NCBI RefSeq assembly: GCF_019884785.1
Contig: NZ_CP082326.1
Coordinates: forward strand, 124,001 to 188,000
DNA length: 64,000 nt
DNA from: Crassaminicella profunda
Lineage (GTDB): Bacteria > Bacillota > Clostridia > Peptostreptococcales > Thermotaleaceae
Direction of reading: 5' to 3'
The translations under genes were made by a program, and so were the position numbers. The notes beneath the pieces are model-generated. The model ran no database searches, was not told where the DNA came from, and saw only the letters and a program-made list of their open reading frames with translations. Shown here piece by piece: positions 46,509 through 54,773 of this stretch; position 1 is the first letter of the stretch; the number at the start of each line of letters is the position of its first letter.

Positions 46509-47003
46509 ATGAAATATACAGAATATATAGAAAAAATAGAGAAAAAACTAATGGGTCATTTCGATGTTGAAAGAGATTATCAATATAAGGATTTACAAAT
46601 AGATTTGTATGCAAAATATCATATAAGAAATGAAAAGTATATGGCAACAAAAAAAATTCCTATCTATGCTTTTGAGAACAATGAATATTGTTTGATAAAA
46701 CATTTTGATGAGTTGACAGAGGAAAAACTAAGAAATTTTATAGAGGTTTTAAAATTATCTGTAGATGATTTTATTCATCCCCATTCAGAGCATATGTCTA
46801 GTATGATTACAGGGGTATTAGTAACAGCTAAAGAAGAGAATCAAAAAATACCAAAAATCGTCAGAAAATTCAAATTTCATAAAAGCTTTTCCTTTGGATT
46901 GAAAGGATGGGCGGATATAAGATTAGTTTTAGTCCATTTAGGTAGTGGAGATATTATTACCAATAAAAAGGGAAAGGAGGTTGGTGAGGTTTATAAGGTT
47001 TAA
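46509..47003 (+). CDS. Hypothetical protein upstream of cstA
   Basis: 164 residues, soluble, no signal peptide. The N-terminal helix KYTEYIEKIEKKLMGHFDVE is followed by alternating charged and aromatic strands (DLQIDLYAKYHIRNEKYMAT, KIPIYAFENNEYCLIKHFD) and a C-terminal SFGLKGWADIRLVLVHLGSGDI. I do not recognise the family. ATG 46509 follows AGGAG with seven-base spacing. It is 28 bp before cstA and likely cotranscribed with it. Confidence 0.7.
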   Translation: MKYTEYIEKIEKKLMGHFDVERDYQYKDLQIDLYAKYHIRNEKYMATKKIPIYAFENNEYCLIKHFDELTEEKLRNFIEVLKLSVDDFIHPHSEHMSSMITGVLVTAKEENQKIPKIVRKFKFHKSFSFGLKGWADIRLVLVHLGSGDIITNKKGKEVGEVYKV

Positions 47004-47031
47004 AAATAAAAAAATATAAAGGAGGATTATT

Positions 47032-48645
47032 ATGAACTCATTATGGTTAATTCTTGTTAGTATCGTTATTTTTAGTATTGCATATGTAACCTATGGTAGT
47101 TGGCTTGCAAAACAGTGGGGCGTTGATCCAACAAGGAAAACACCTGCCCATACAATCAATGATGGAGTAGACTATGTGCCAGCAAAAGCACCAGTGCTTA
47201 TGGGGCATCACTTTGCATCCATTGCTGGAGCAGGTCCAATTGTAGGTCCTATTGCAGCAGCAGTATTTGGATGGGTTCCTGTAATGCTTTGGATTATTAT
47301 AGGGGGTATTTTCTTTGGAGGTGTACAGGATTATGGTTCACTGTTTGCATCTATAAGGCATGATGGTAAATCTATCGGTCAAATTATCGAAGCAAATATG
47401 GGTAAAAGCATGAAGAAATTATTTGCTATCTTTGCATGGCTTACATTATTATTAGTTGTTGCAGCTTTTACAAATATTGTTGCAAATACATTTGTAAGCG
47501 TTCCAGCAGCAGCTTCAGCATCTGTATTATTTATCATATTAGCTGTTGCATTTGGATTCTTTGTATATAGAAAAGGTGCACCAATAGGAATATCTAGTGT
47601 AATAGGGGTTGCGCTTTTATTCGTATGTATCTATTTAGGAAATATGTTCCCATTAGTATTAAGTAAGAACGTATGGGTTGGGATTTTATTAGCTTATATT
47701 TTTATTGCATCTGTAACACCTGTATGGATATTACTTCAGCCTAGAGATTATTTGAACTCATTCTTATTATACGCAATGCTTCTTGGTGCAGTACTTGGAC
47801 TTGTATTTTATAGACCAAGTATTCAACTACCAGCATTTACAGGATTTACAGCATCTAATGGATGGAATATGTTCCCAATGCTATTTGTTGTAGTAGCTTG
47901 TGGTGCTATTTCAGGGTTCCACTCACTAGTTGGTTCAGGAACAACTTCTAAGCAGATGGACAATGAAGCTGATGCAAAACCTGTTGGATATGGTGGAATG
48001 CTTATTGAGTGTGTATTAGCAGTAATTGCTATTATCACAGCAGCTTATATTTCAAAGGAAAAGATGGCAGAATTAGCAGCTGCTGGTGGACCTGTAAACG
48101 TATTCTCAGATGGTATTGGTGTATTTATGTCGAAGCTTGGAATAGACTATACAGTAGGTAAATCCTTTGTTGCTTTATCTGTATCTGCTTTTGCATTAAC
48201 AAGTTTGGATACAGGTACAAGACTTGGAAGATTTATATTCCAAGAATTATTTGAAGACCCAACAAAAGAAACACAATCTATCTTAACAAATCGTTTTGTA
48301 GCTACAGCTATAACCGTTGTATTAGGTGGATGGTTAGCATTAGGAAGCTGGACTTCAATATGGCCAATATTTGGTTCAGCGAACCAATTACTTGCAGCAT
48401 TAGCACTTATTACCCTTGCTGTTTGGCTAAAGAACAGTGGCAAGAATTATATGATGTTTGCAGTGCCTATGGTATTCATGTTCTTAGTTACTGTGACTGC
48501 ATTGTATCAATTGTTAAAAGCAAATATAGCTTCAGGAAATCATATTCTTGTAGGCTTTGCTATATTCTTATTACTACTAGCTGCAGTATTAGCTGTTACA
48601 GGAATAAAAATATTGACAAAACCTTCAGAAAAAATCGATGCATAG
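47032..48645 (+). CDS. cstA: Carbon starvation protein A family transporter
   Basis: 537 residues with about 14-16 membrane helices. The CstA signature is clear: DGVDYVPAKAPVLMGHHFASIAGAGPIVGP (about 35-64), WIIIGGIFFGGVQDY, FHSLVGSGTTSKQM and SLDTGTRLGRFIFQE. Family members import pyruvate or peptides. Shorter than E. coli CstA (about 700 residues) but usual for Firmicutes. Start ATG 47032 follows AAAGGAGG. Closed by a strong terminator. Confidence 0.93.
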   Translation: MNSLWLILVSIVIFSIAYVTYGSWLAKQWGVDPTRKTPAHTINDGVDYVPAKAPVLMGHHFASIAGAGPIVGPIAAAVFGWVPVMLWIIIGGIFFGGVQDYGSLFASIRHDGKSIGQIIEANMGKSMKKLFAIFAWLTLLLVVAAFTNIVANTFVSVPAAASASVLFIILAVAFGFFVYRKGAPIGISSVIGVALLFVCIYLGNMFPLVLSKNVWVGILLAYIFIASVTPVWILLQPRDYLNSFLLYAMLLGAVLGLVFYRPSIQLPAFTGFTASNGWNMFPMLFVVVACGAISGFHSLVGSGTTSKQMDNEADAKPVGYGGMLIECVLAVIAIITAAYISKEKMAELAAAGGPVNVFSDGIGVFMSKLGIDYTVGKSFVALSVSAFALTSLDTGTRLGRFIFQELFEDPTKETQSILTNRFVATAITVVLGGWLALGSWTSIWPIFGSANQLLAALALITLAVWLKNSGKNYMMFAVPMVFMFLVTVTALYQLLKANIASGNHILVGFAIFLLLLAAVLAVTGIKILTKPSEKIDA

Positions 48646-48679
48646 GAAAGATGGCTTTTGCCATCTTTCTTTTTTTTTA
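48646..48679 (+). terminator. cstA terminator
   Basis: GAAAGATGGC / GCCATCTTTC stem with TTTT loop and nine T. Confidence 0.93.
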
Positions 48680-48685
48680 GTAAAA

Positions 48686-48714
48686 TTGAATACAATACTT
48701 GAATATGATAAAAT
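48686..48714 (+). promoter_or_regulatory. glmM promoter
   Basis: TTGAAT, 17-base spacer, TAAAAT, about 80 bp before the start codon. Confidence 0.65.
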
Positions 48715-48796
48715 AGTATAGATTCACTATTTAAATTTTATCATATAATAATCATAAGAGGAAAAGATAGACTATTTATGAGAGGAGTCTACTCGA

Positions 48797-50143
48797 ATGG
48801 GAAAGTTGTTTGGGACTGATGGAGTAAGGGGTATTGCAAATAAAGAATTGACAGCAGATTTAGCATATAAGTTAGGAAGAATCGGAGCATATGTACTTAC
48901 AAAGGGAAAAAAGAAAGCAAAAATTGTCATTGGTAAGGATACAAGAATATCAGGAGATCTATTAGAATCAGCATTAGTTGCAGGAATCCTATCAACAGGA
49001 TCAGATTGCTTGTGCGTAGGGGTTGTACCTACACCAGCAGTAGCATATTTGACAAGATATTATGATGCAGATGCAGGCGTTGTTATTTCTGCTTCTCATA
49101 ATCCAGTTGAATATAATGGTATAAAGTTTTTTAATCAAGATGGATTTAAACTTCCAGATGAAGTAGAAGAAGAGATAGAAGAGATTATCTTAAATCATAA
49201 AGAAATAGATGTAAATCCTACTGGAAAAGATCTTGGAAGAAAAATAGAAATTGATGATGCAATCAAGCAATATGCCAACTTCTTAAAGAATACGATTGAT
49301 GTGGATTTAAGAGGAATGAAAATTGCTGTAGATTGTTCTAATGGTGCAGCTTATGTAGCAGCTCCATCTGTATTATCAGCATTAGGTGCTGAGATAAAAA
49401 TTATTCATCATAAACCAGATGGACTCAATATCAATTTAAATTGTGGCTCAACACATCCTGAAGAAGTACAAAAGGAAGTTCTTGATTGGGGTGCTGATAT
49501 TGGATTGGCTTTTGATGGAGATGCAGATCGATTGATTGCTGTAGATGAAAAGGGACAAATTGTTGATGGAGATAAAATCCTTACAATCTGTGGTACCGGG
49601 TTAAAGGAAAAAGGAAAACTTCACAAAGATACAGTAGTTGCTACTGTTATGAGTAATATGGGACTTGAAAAAGCATTGAACGAAGCTGGATGTAGCATCA
49701 CAAAAACAAAAGTGGGAGACAGATATGTTCTTGAAAAAATGAAAGAAGAAGGGTATGTCCTTGGAGGAGAACAATCAGGACATATTATATTCTTAGAACA
49801 TAATACAACAGGAGATGGACTTTTATCAGCATTACAACTTTTAAGTATTGTAAAAGAGAAAAATCAATCTGTATCAAAGCTAGCAAGTGCCATGACTACT
49901 TATCCTCAAGTACTTGTGAATGCAAAGGTAAGTAATGATAAAAAAATGAAATACATGGAAGACACTGTCATCGCAGAGGAAATACAAAAGCTTGAAAAAA
50001 TAATGGATGGAGAAGGAAGAGTACTTATTAGACCTTCTGGAACAGAGCCGTTAGTAAGAGTTATGCTTGAAGGAAAAGATGTAGAACAACTAAAAAATTT
50101 AAGCGAAGAATTAGCAGGAATTATTGAAGAAAGATTGAAATAG
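48797..50143 (+). CDS. glmM: Phosphoglucosamine mutase
   Basis: 448 residues. FGTDGVRGIAN at the N-terminus, the phosphoserine loop VISASHNPVEYNG (S100), metal loop AFDGDADR, sugar loop GGEQSGHI and RPSGTEPLVR near the C-terminus. GEQSGH rather than GYEES marks GlmM versus PgcA. It converts glucosamine-6-phosphate to glucosamine-1-phosphate for peptidoglycan. ATG 48797 follows GAGAGGAG. Followed by ribozyme-controlled glmS with its own promoter. Confidence 0.96.
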   Translation: MGKLFGTDGVRGIANKELTADLAYKLGRIGAYVLTKGKKKAKIVIGKDTRISGDLLESALVAGILSTGSDCLCVGVVPTPAVAYLTRYYDADAGVVISASHNPVEYNGIKFFNQDGFKLPDEVEEEIEEIILNHKEIDVNPTGKDLGRKIEIDDAIKQYANFLKNTIDVDLRGMKIAVDCSNGAAYVAAPSVLSALGAEIKIIHHKPDGLNINLNCGSTHPEEVQKEVLDWGADIGLAFDGDADRLIAVDEKGQIVDGDKILTICGTGLKEKGKLHKDTVVATVMSNMGLEKALNEAGCSITKTKVGDRYVLEKMKEEGYVLGGEQSGHIIFLEHNTTGDGLLSALQLLSIVKEKNQSVSKLASAMTTYPQVLVNAKVSNDKKMKYMEDTVIAEEIQKLEKIMDGEGRVLIRPSGTEPLVRVMLEGKDVEQLKNLSEELAGIIEERLK

Positions 50144-50197
50144 ATTCACTGAAAGTTAACCTTTTGCATAAAATGTAATAGGAGCAATCTAAAAATC

Positions 50198-50225
50198 TTG
50201 ACATTTACTAAGAAAATGATAAGAT
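50198..50225 (+). promoter_or_regulatory. glmS promoter
   Basis: TTGACA (50198-50203), 16-base spacer, TAAGAT (50220-50225). It gives a leader of about 430 nt that contains the ribozyme. Confidence 0.75.
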
Positions 50226-50268
50226 AAAATGGACTAAACTAAAGTTGAAAATTATTTTGAAATATTAA

Positions 50269-50365
50269 TGCTCCCATAGGGTAGTTGTATCTTGTGGGAG
50301 CTAAAAAAATGCTTTGTGAATATAGTATTTTTTCACCTTTTAAATATGGAAAGGGGTGATGGATA
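50269..50365 (+). other. glmS leader hairpins upstream of the ribozyme
   Basis: GCTCCCA/TGGGAGC (about 50270-50301) and TCACCTTTT/GGAAAGGGGTGA (about 50333-50359) lie between the promoter and the ribozyme cleavage site. Neither has a T run on the plus strand, so they are not obvious terminators; role unknown. Confidence 0.45.
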
Positions 50366-50390
50366 TAGAAAAAGAAATAATATAAAAATA

Positions 50391-50530
50391 AAAGCGCCAG
50401 AACTTAAAATCTGATCGGAAAAAAGATTTAAGTTGACGAGGACAGGGTTTATCGAAGTTTTCGGCGGATGCCCTGCGGTGTATCACCACCGAGAGAGAGT
50501 TTACAAAACCTTTGAGTGATTGAAGGGACA
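50391..50530 (+). ncRNA. glmS ribozyme
   Basis: The conserved ribozyme core is easily read: AGCGCCAGAACT at the 5' end (cleavage expected between A50393 and G50394), GTTGACGAGGACAGGGTTTA, TCGGCGGATGCCCTGCGGT and CACCACCGAGAGAGAG, then the P4-like tail to about GAAGGGAC. On binding glucosamine-6-phosphate it self-cleaves and lowers glmS mRNA. It ends about 130 bp before the glmS start. Confidence 0.95.
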
Positions 50531-50661
50531 AATAGACTTGGGTGATAAAAAATTAAAATTGTGCGGATTTTATGTAAAAAGGTAGGAAAAATTTTAAAAA
50601 TTCTACCCATAATATTTTATTGTCAAAAACAAAAAGTTAATAGTTGAGAGGAGATAGAAAT

Positions 50662-52491
50662 ATGTGTGGAGTTGTTGGATATATAGGAGAAAAAGAGGTA
50701 GCACCTATTTTAATAGATGGATTATCAAAGCTTGAATATAGAGGATATGACTCAGCGGGAGTTGCGATCTTTGATGAAGGAGAAATAAAGGTTAGAAAAT
50801 TTAAGGGAAGAATGAGTAGATTAGAAGAACACTTAAATAAAGAAAAAATCAAAGGAACACTTGGAATTGGTCATACAAGATGGGCAACTCATGGAGAGCC
50901 ATCAGATATAAACTCTCATCCACATACAAATTATGCTGGAAACATTGCCCTTATTCATAACGGAATTATTGAAAACTACATGAAGCTAAAAGAATGGTTA
51001 ATTGAAACCAATGGAGATCATTTTAAATCAGAGACAGATTCAGAAGTAATTGCACACCTAATCGATTATTTTTATGAAGGTGATTTATTAGATGCCGTAT
51101 ATAAGGCAATTGAAAAAATGGAAGGGGCTTATGCAATAGGGGTAATATGCAAAGATGAGCCAGATAAAATTGTAGCAGTAAGAAAGGATAGTCCTCTTAT
51201 TGTAGGAATTGGAGAAAATGAAAATTTTATTGCATCTGATATACCAGCACTTCTTAAATACACAAGAGATATGTATTTAATTGAAAACGATGAAGTTGTA
51301 CTTCTTACAAAGGATGAAATAAAAATATTTAATGAATTAAGGCAAGTTGTAAAGAGAGATGTATTCAAAGTTACTTGGAATGCAGAAGCAGCCGAAAAAG
51401 AGGGGTATGCTCATTTTATGATGAAAGAAATCAATGAGCAGCCAAAGGGTGTAGAAGAGACACTTCATAGAAGATTAGACAAGGATGATTATATTGAACT
51501 TGATGGGATTCAGCTTACAAAAGAGGATTTAGATAAAATCAATAAGGTTTATATTGTAGCTTGTGGTACAGCATATCATGCAGGACTTATAGGAAAATAT
51601 GCTATTGAAAAGTTTGCAAGGATTCCAGTAGATGTAGAGGTTGCATCAGAATTTAGATATAGAGATCCATTTATAGATGAAAATACATTATTTATTGCAG
51701 TGAGTCAATCAGGGGAGACATTAGATACCCTAGCAGCATTAAGAGAAGCAAAAAGAAAAGGTGCAAGAATTTTATCTGTAGTCAATGTAGTAGGTTCATC
51801 CGTTGCAAGAGAATCAGACGATGTATTCTATACTTGGGCAGGACCTGAGATTGCAGTAGCATCAACAAAAGCTTATACAACACAGCTTATATCTATGTAT
51901 TTGATTGCCTTATCTATGGCAATGACAAAGGGAAGTTTAACAACTGAAGAATACGAAATGTATGTTAAAGAATTAAAAGCTATGCCAGAAAAGCTTGAAA
52001 AAATATTACAAGATAATGAAGCCATTCAACAGCTTGCAGACGAACAGTTTAACAATGAAAATGTATTCTATATTGGTAGGGGACTCGATGTAGCTGTAGC
52101 TGCTGAAGGATCACTAAAATTAAAAGAAATCTCCTACATTCACTCAGAAGCCATTGCAGCAGGAGAACTAAAGCATGGAACAATCGCTCTTATTGAAGAA
52201 GGAAGATTAGTAATAGCATTAGCAACACAAGATAAGCTTTATGATAAAATGCTTTCAAATATTCAAGAGGTTAGAGCTAGAGGAGCTTATGTAATCGGAG
52301 TAGCAAAACAAGGAAACAAAGAAATAGAAAAATCAGCAGATAAAGTGATCTATATTCCAGATACACTAGATGAACTAAGTCCAATATTAAGTGTTGTTCC
52401 ACTACAAATTTTAGCATATTATATTGCAGTAGCTAGAGGGTGTGACGTGGATAAGCCGAAGAATTTGGCAAAAAGTGTAACTGTTGAGTAA
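50662..52491 (+). CDS. glmS: Glutamine-fructose-6-phosphate aminotransferase (isomerizing)
   Basis: 609 residues: N-terminal glutaminase domain beginning MCGVVGYIG (catalytic Cys2 after Met removal), GHTRWATHG, then two SIS domains (about 285-420 and 455-590) with ACGTAYHAG, SQSGETLDTL, SSVARESD and the C-terminal LAKSVTVE. It makes glucosamine-6-phosphate, first step of amino-sugar supply. ATG 50662 follows AGAGGAG; six in-frame codons upstream are not used. Regulated by the ribozyme. Confidence 0.97.
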   Translation: MCGVVGYIGEKEVAPILIDGLSKLEYRGYDSAGVAIFDEGEIKVRKFKGRMSRLEEHLNKEKIKGTLGIGHTRWATHGEPSDINSHPHTNYAGNIALIHNGIIENYMKLKEWLIETNGDHFKSETDSEVIAHLIDYFYEGDLLDAVYKAIEKMEGAYAIGVICKDEPDKIVAVRKDSPLIVGIGENENFIASDIPALLKYTRDMYLIENDEVVLLTKDEIKIFNELRQVVKRDVFKVTWNAEAAEKEGYAHFMMKEINEQPKGVEETLHRRLDKDDYIELDGIQLTKEDLDKINKVYIVACGTAYHAGLIGKYAIEKFARIPVDVEVASEFRYRDPFIDENTLFIAVSQSGETLDTLAALREAKRKGARILSVVNVVGSSVARESDDVFYTWAGPEIAVASTKAYTTQLISMYLIALSMAMTKGSLTTEEYEMYVKELKAMPEKLEKILQDNEAIQQLADEQFNNENVFYIGRGLDVAVAAEGSLKLKEISYIHSEAIAAGELKHGTIALIEEGRLVIALATQDKLYDKMLSNIQEVRARGAYVIGVAKQGNKEIEKSADKVIYIPDTLDELSPILSVVPLQILAYYIAVARGCDVDKPKNLAKSVTVE

Positions 52492-52576
52492 AAATGCCAA
52501 ATATAGAAATTTGTTTTGTAATTTTAAAATAAAATTTAATCGTTTTAAATGAAAACTTAAATATAATAATGTGATA

Positions 52577-52610
52577 GAGGATGAATATTAAAATATTCAT
52601 CCTTTATTAT
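52577..52610 (+). terminator. glmS terminator
   Basis: GGATGAATATT / AATATTCATCC hairpin followed by TTTATTATAT. Confidence 0.75.
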
Positions 52611-52670
52611 ATTATGGGAGAATTTTTGAGGAGTTATGTAAAAAAATATAGAAGTATTGAAAATTAATGT

Positions 52671-52932
52671 ATGAAACAATAGCTAAAAGAGATTGTAAAA
52701 CCTAGACTAGATAAAGAGTTACAACAAGAAATTGATGAGATACTTGATAAATCTAGCCAAGAGGAGAGACTAAAGAGAAATGATTGTAGCTATAGATTAT
52801 AGAGTTGGTTTACATAGAAGTATACAATTTAGATGTTAGGCAACAGAAAGACTTAATGAATATATAGTAAAAGGATTCACAATGAATAATGAACGATTAA
52901 AAGAAATGAAAACTTTAGGTGTGGGGTTTTAG
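52671..52932 (+). pseudogene. Decayed RhuM-like (virulence RhuM family) gene remnant
   Basis: From ATG 52780 one frame reads MIVAIDYRVGLHRSIQFRC, a TAG, then ATERLNEYIVKGFTMNNERL and a stop at 52930-52932. This resembles the RhuM core, as I recall 'YRVNSxxATQFRIWATxxLKEYIxKGFxxxDERLK'; the in-frame TAG stands where the family has a Trp. Upstream, 52671-52779, another frame with an early TAG reads LKEIVKPRLDKELQQEID and may be unrelated debris. No start site or full-length frame survives. Confidence 0.65.
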
Positions 52933-53019
52933 AATTGAATGTACCAAAACTTATGAATCTTTGTTATAATGTAGAAGAATCGTATAATTTCATATTTATA
53001 TAATCTGACTGATGGATTT

Positions 53020-53148
53020 TATTCATGAGGAGGAAAGTTGTTTTTTAATACTAATTGCAAGGATTTTTCTGAGTAAAAGGTGAGAAAGTGATGATGGGTT
53101 AATGGTAGGTCTATATAACTTTCCTTATCTTTTAAGGGGAGTTTTTTT
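53020..53148 (+). promoter_or_regulatory. Attenuator / riboswitch-like leader of the ABC transporter
   Basis: A terminator is formed by AACTTTCCTT (53117-53126) with AAGGGGAGTT (53134-53143), then T7. The same left arm can instead pair perfectly with AGGAAAGTT at 53031-53039, about 80 bases upstream, giving mutually exclusive structures. The 77 bases between could hold a ligand or protein site. I recognise no known class. Confidence 0.6.
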
Positions 53149-53179
53149 GTTTATTTAATTTGGTTGATGAGGTGTTTGG

Positions 53180-53953
53180 ATGGAAAAAATGAAGGGGTTT
53201 ATTGTACCTGTAATTATTTTTTTACTATGGTGGATAGGTTCAACATTGGATCTTTGGAATGCTTATATTATTCCATCTCCTGAGAAGGTAGGGAAAGCTT
53301 TTATGATTCTTCTTAAAAAGGGGATTTTATTAAAGCATGTAATGGTGAGCTTATATAGAGCTGTGTTAGGATTTATGATTTCTTTTGTAGGAGCTTTTTT
53401 ATTAGCTATTTTATTATCTCTTAGTAAAAAGCTATTAGTATGTTTAGAGAGAATTTTAGATTTTATGAGGCATATTCCACCTATGGCTTTAATTCCTATG
53501 TTGATCTTATGGTTTGGGATTGGAGAAATGTCCAAGCTTGCGGTTATTATATTGGCTACCTTTTTTCCAATATTTTTAAATACTTTAAGTGGAATTATAA
53601 ATTGTGATTCAAAACTTATTGAAGTGGGGAAAGTTTTTGGTTTTAGTAAACTACATATTTATAGGAAAATTATTTTTCCACAAGCAATGCCATCTATTAT
53701 GGTAGGGGCACGATTGGGATTTGGATATAGTTGGAGGGCGTTAATTGGTGCAGAAATCATTGCAGCATCATCAGGGCTAGGATATATGATTTTAGATGCA
53801 GAGCAATTATCAAGACCAGATATTATGATTGTGGGGATTCTTACCATTGGTATCCTTGGTTCTATGATGGATTATATTTTATTTAAATGTACTAATAGAT
53901 TATTGCATTGGCATAAGCAGGAACAAAGAGGTGAAATGAATTGGCTCAACTAG
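53180..53953 (+). CDS. ABC transporter permease (SsuC/TauC/nitrate type)
   Basis: 257 residues with about six membrane helices and the permease EAA-like loop near LIEVGKVFGFSKLHIYRKIIFPQAMP. Typical N-terminal features IIPSPEKVGKAF and the ARLGFGYSWRALIGAEIIAA segment place it with sulfonate/nitrate/taurine importers. ATG 53180 follows GAGGTG. It overlaps the ATPase gene by 13 bases. Confidence 0.92.
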   Translation: MEKMKGFIVPVIIFLLWWIGSTLDLWNAYIIPSPEKVGKAFMILLKKGILLKHVMVSLYRAVLGFMISFVGAFLLAILLSLSKKLLVCLERILDFMRHIPPMALIPMLILWFGIGEMSKLAVIILATFFPIFLNTLSGIINCDSKLIEVGKVFGFSKLHIYRKIIFPQAMPSIMVGARLGFGYSWRALIGAEIIAASSGLGYMILDAEQLSRPDIMIVGILTIGILGSMMDYILFKCTNRLLHWHKQEQRGEMNWLN

Positions 53954-54660
53954 TGATCAAAAATCTATCTAAAAGATATTCTATTAAGAATAAAGAAATT
54001 ATTGCTCTAGACAATGTAAGTTTATCTATTAATGAGGGAACCTTTGTAACCATTGTAGGGAAGAGTGGTTGTGGAAAAACAACTCTTTTAAAAGTTCTTG
54101 TTGGCTTAGAAGAAAAAACAGAGGGAGAAATCATGACGAATTGTAAAAATATAGGAATTGTTTTTCAAGAGCCAAGATTGATGCCGTGGCTTACTGTTAA
54201 AGAAAATATGGGGTTTTCACTCCTAGAAAGAAATCAAGAGCAGGAAGATTTAGTAGAAAAATATTTAAGGGTGCTGGATTTGTATGATTTTAAGGATGCA
54301 TACCCCTCACAAATATCTGGTGGAATGGCACAAAGAGTTTCTTTAGGAAGGACACTTTGTTATAATCCAGATATTATTTTGATGGATGAACCTTTAGGTG
54401 CATTAGATGCTTTTAATAGAAGAAAACTCCAAAGAGAGATCATAGAATTATTCTTAAAGGAAAAGAAGACCATTATCTTTGTCACTCATGATGTAGAAGA
54501 AGCGGCCTTTTTAGGACAAAGGATTATTGCATTAGATCAGGGACGAATCGTTAAGGATATAGCTAATGATTTAAGTTACATAAGAAAAATCAATCATATG
54601 GATTTTTTAAACATAAAGGAAGCAATTTTAAATGCTATTTTAAGAAATGAAGAAGAATAA
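53941..54660 (+). CDS. ABC transporter ATP-binding protein (SsuB/TauB type)
   Basis: 239 residues: Walker A GKSGCGKTT, Q-loop FQEPRLMPW, signature ISGGMAQR, Walker B IILMDEPLGALD and switch His in FVTHDVEEA. TTG start at 53941, seven bases after GAGGTG, overlapping the permease end. Middle gene of the permease-ATPase-binding-protein operon. Confidence 0.94.
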   Translation: MAQLVIKNLSKRYSIKNKEIIALDNVSLSINEGTFVTIVGKSGCGKTTLLKVLVGLEEKTEGEIMTNCKNIGIVFQEPRLMPWLTVKENMGFSLLERNQEQEDLVEKYLRVLDLYDFKDAYPSQISGGMAQRVSLGRTLCYNPDIILMDEPLGALDAFNRRKLQREIIELFLKEKKTIIFVTHDVEEAAFLGQRIIALDQGRIVKDIANDLSYIRKINHMDFLNIKEAILNAILRNEEE

Positions 54661-54773
54661 AAAATTCTAAAATAGAGATCAACAGGGTGTGTGTTGAATT
54701 TTGAAATCATTTATTTACAAGTGAGAGAAGTAATTTATTTTAAAATATATTAAATGAAGAAAGGAAGAGAATA

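Noticed and set aside
53040-53116. TPP riboswitch before the NMT1-like importer
   Set aside because: CTGAG and TGATGATGGGTTAAT are loosely reminiscent, but the conserved CTGATCTGG...CCAGCGTAGGGA and GGGGTGC parts are missing.
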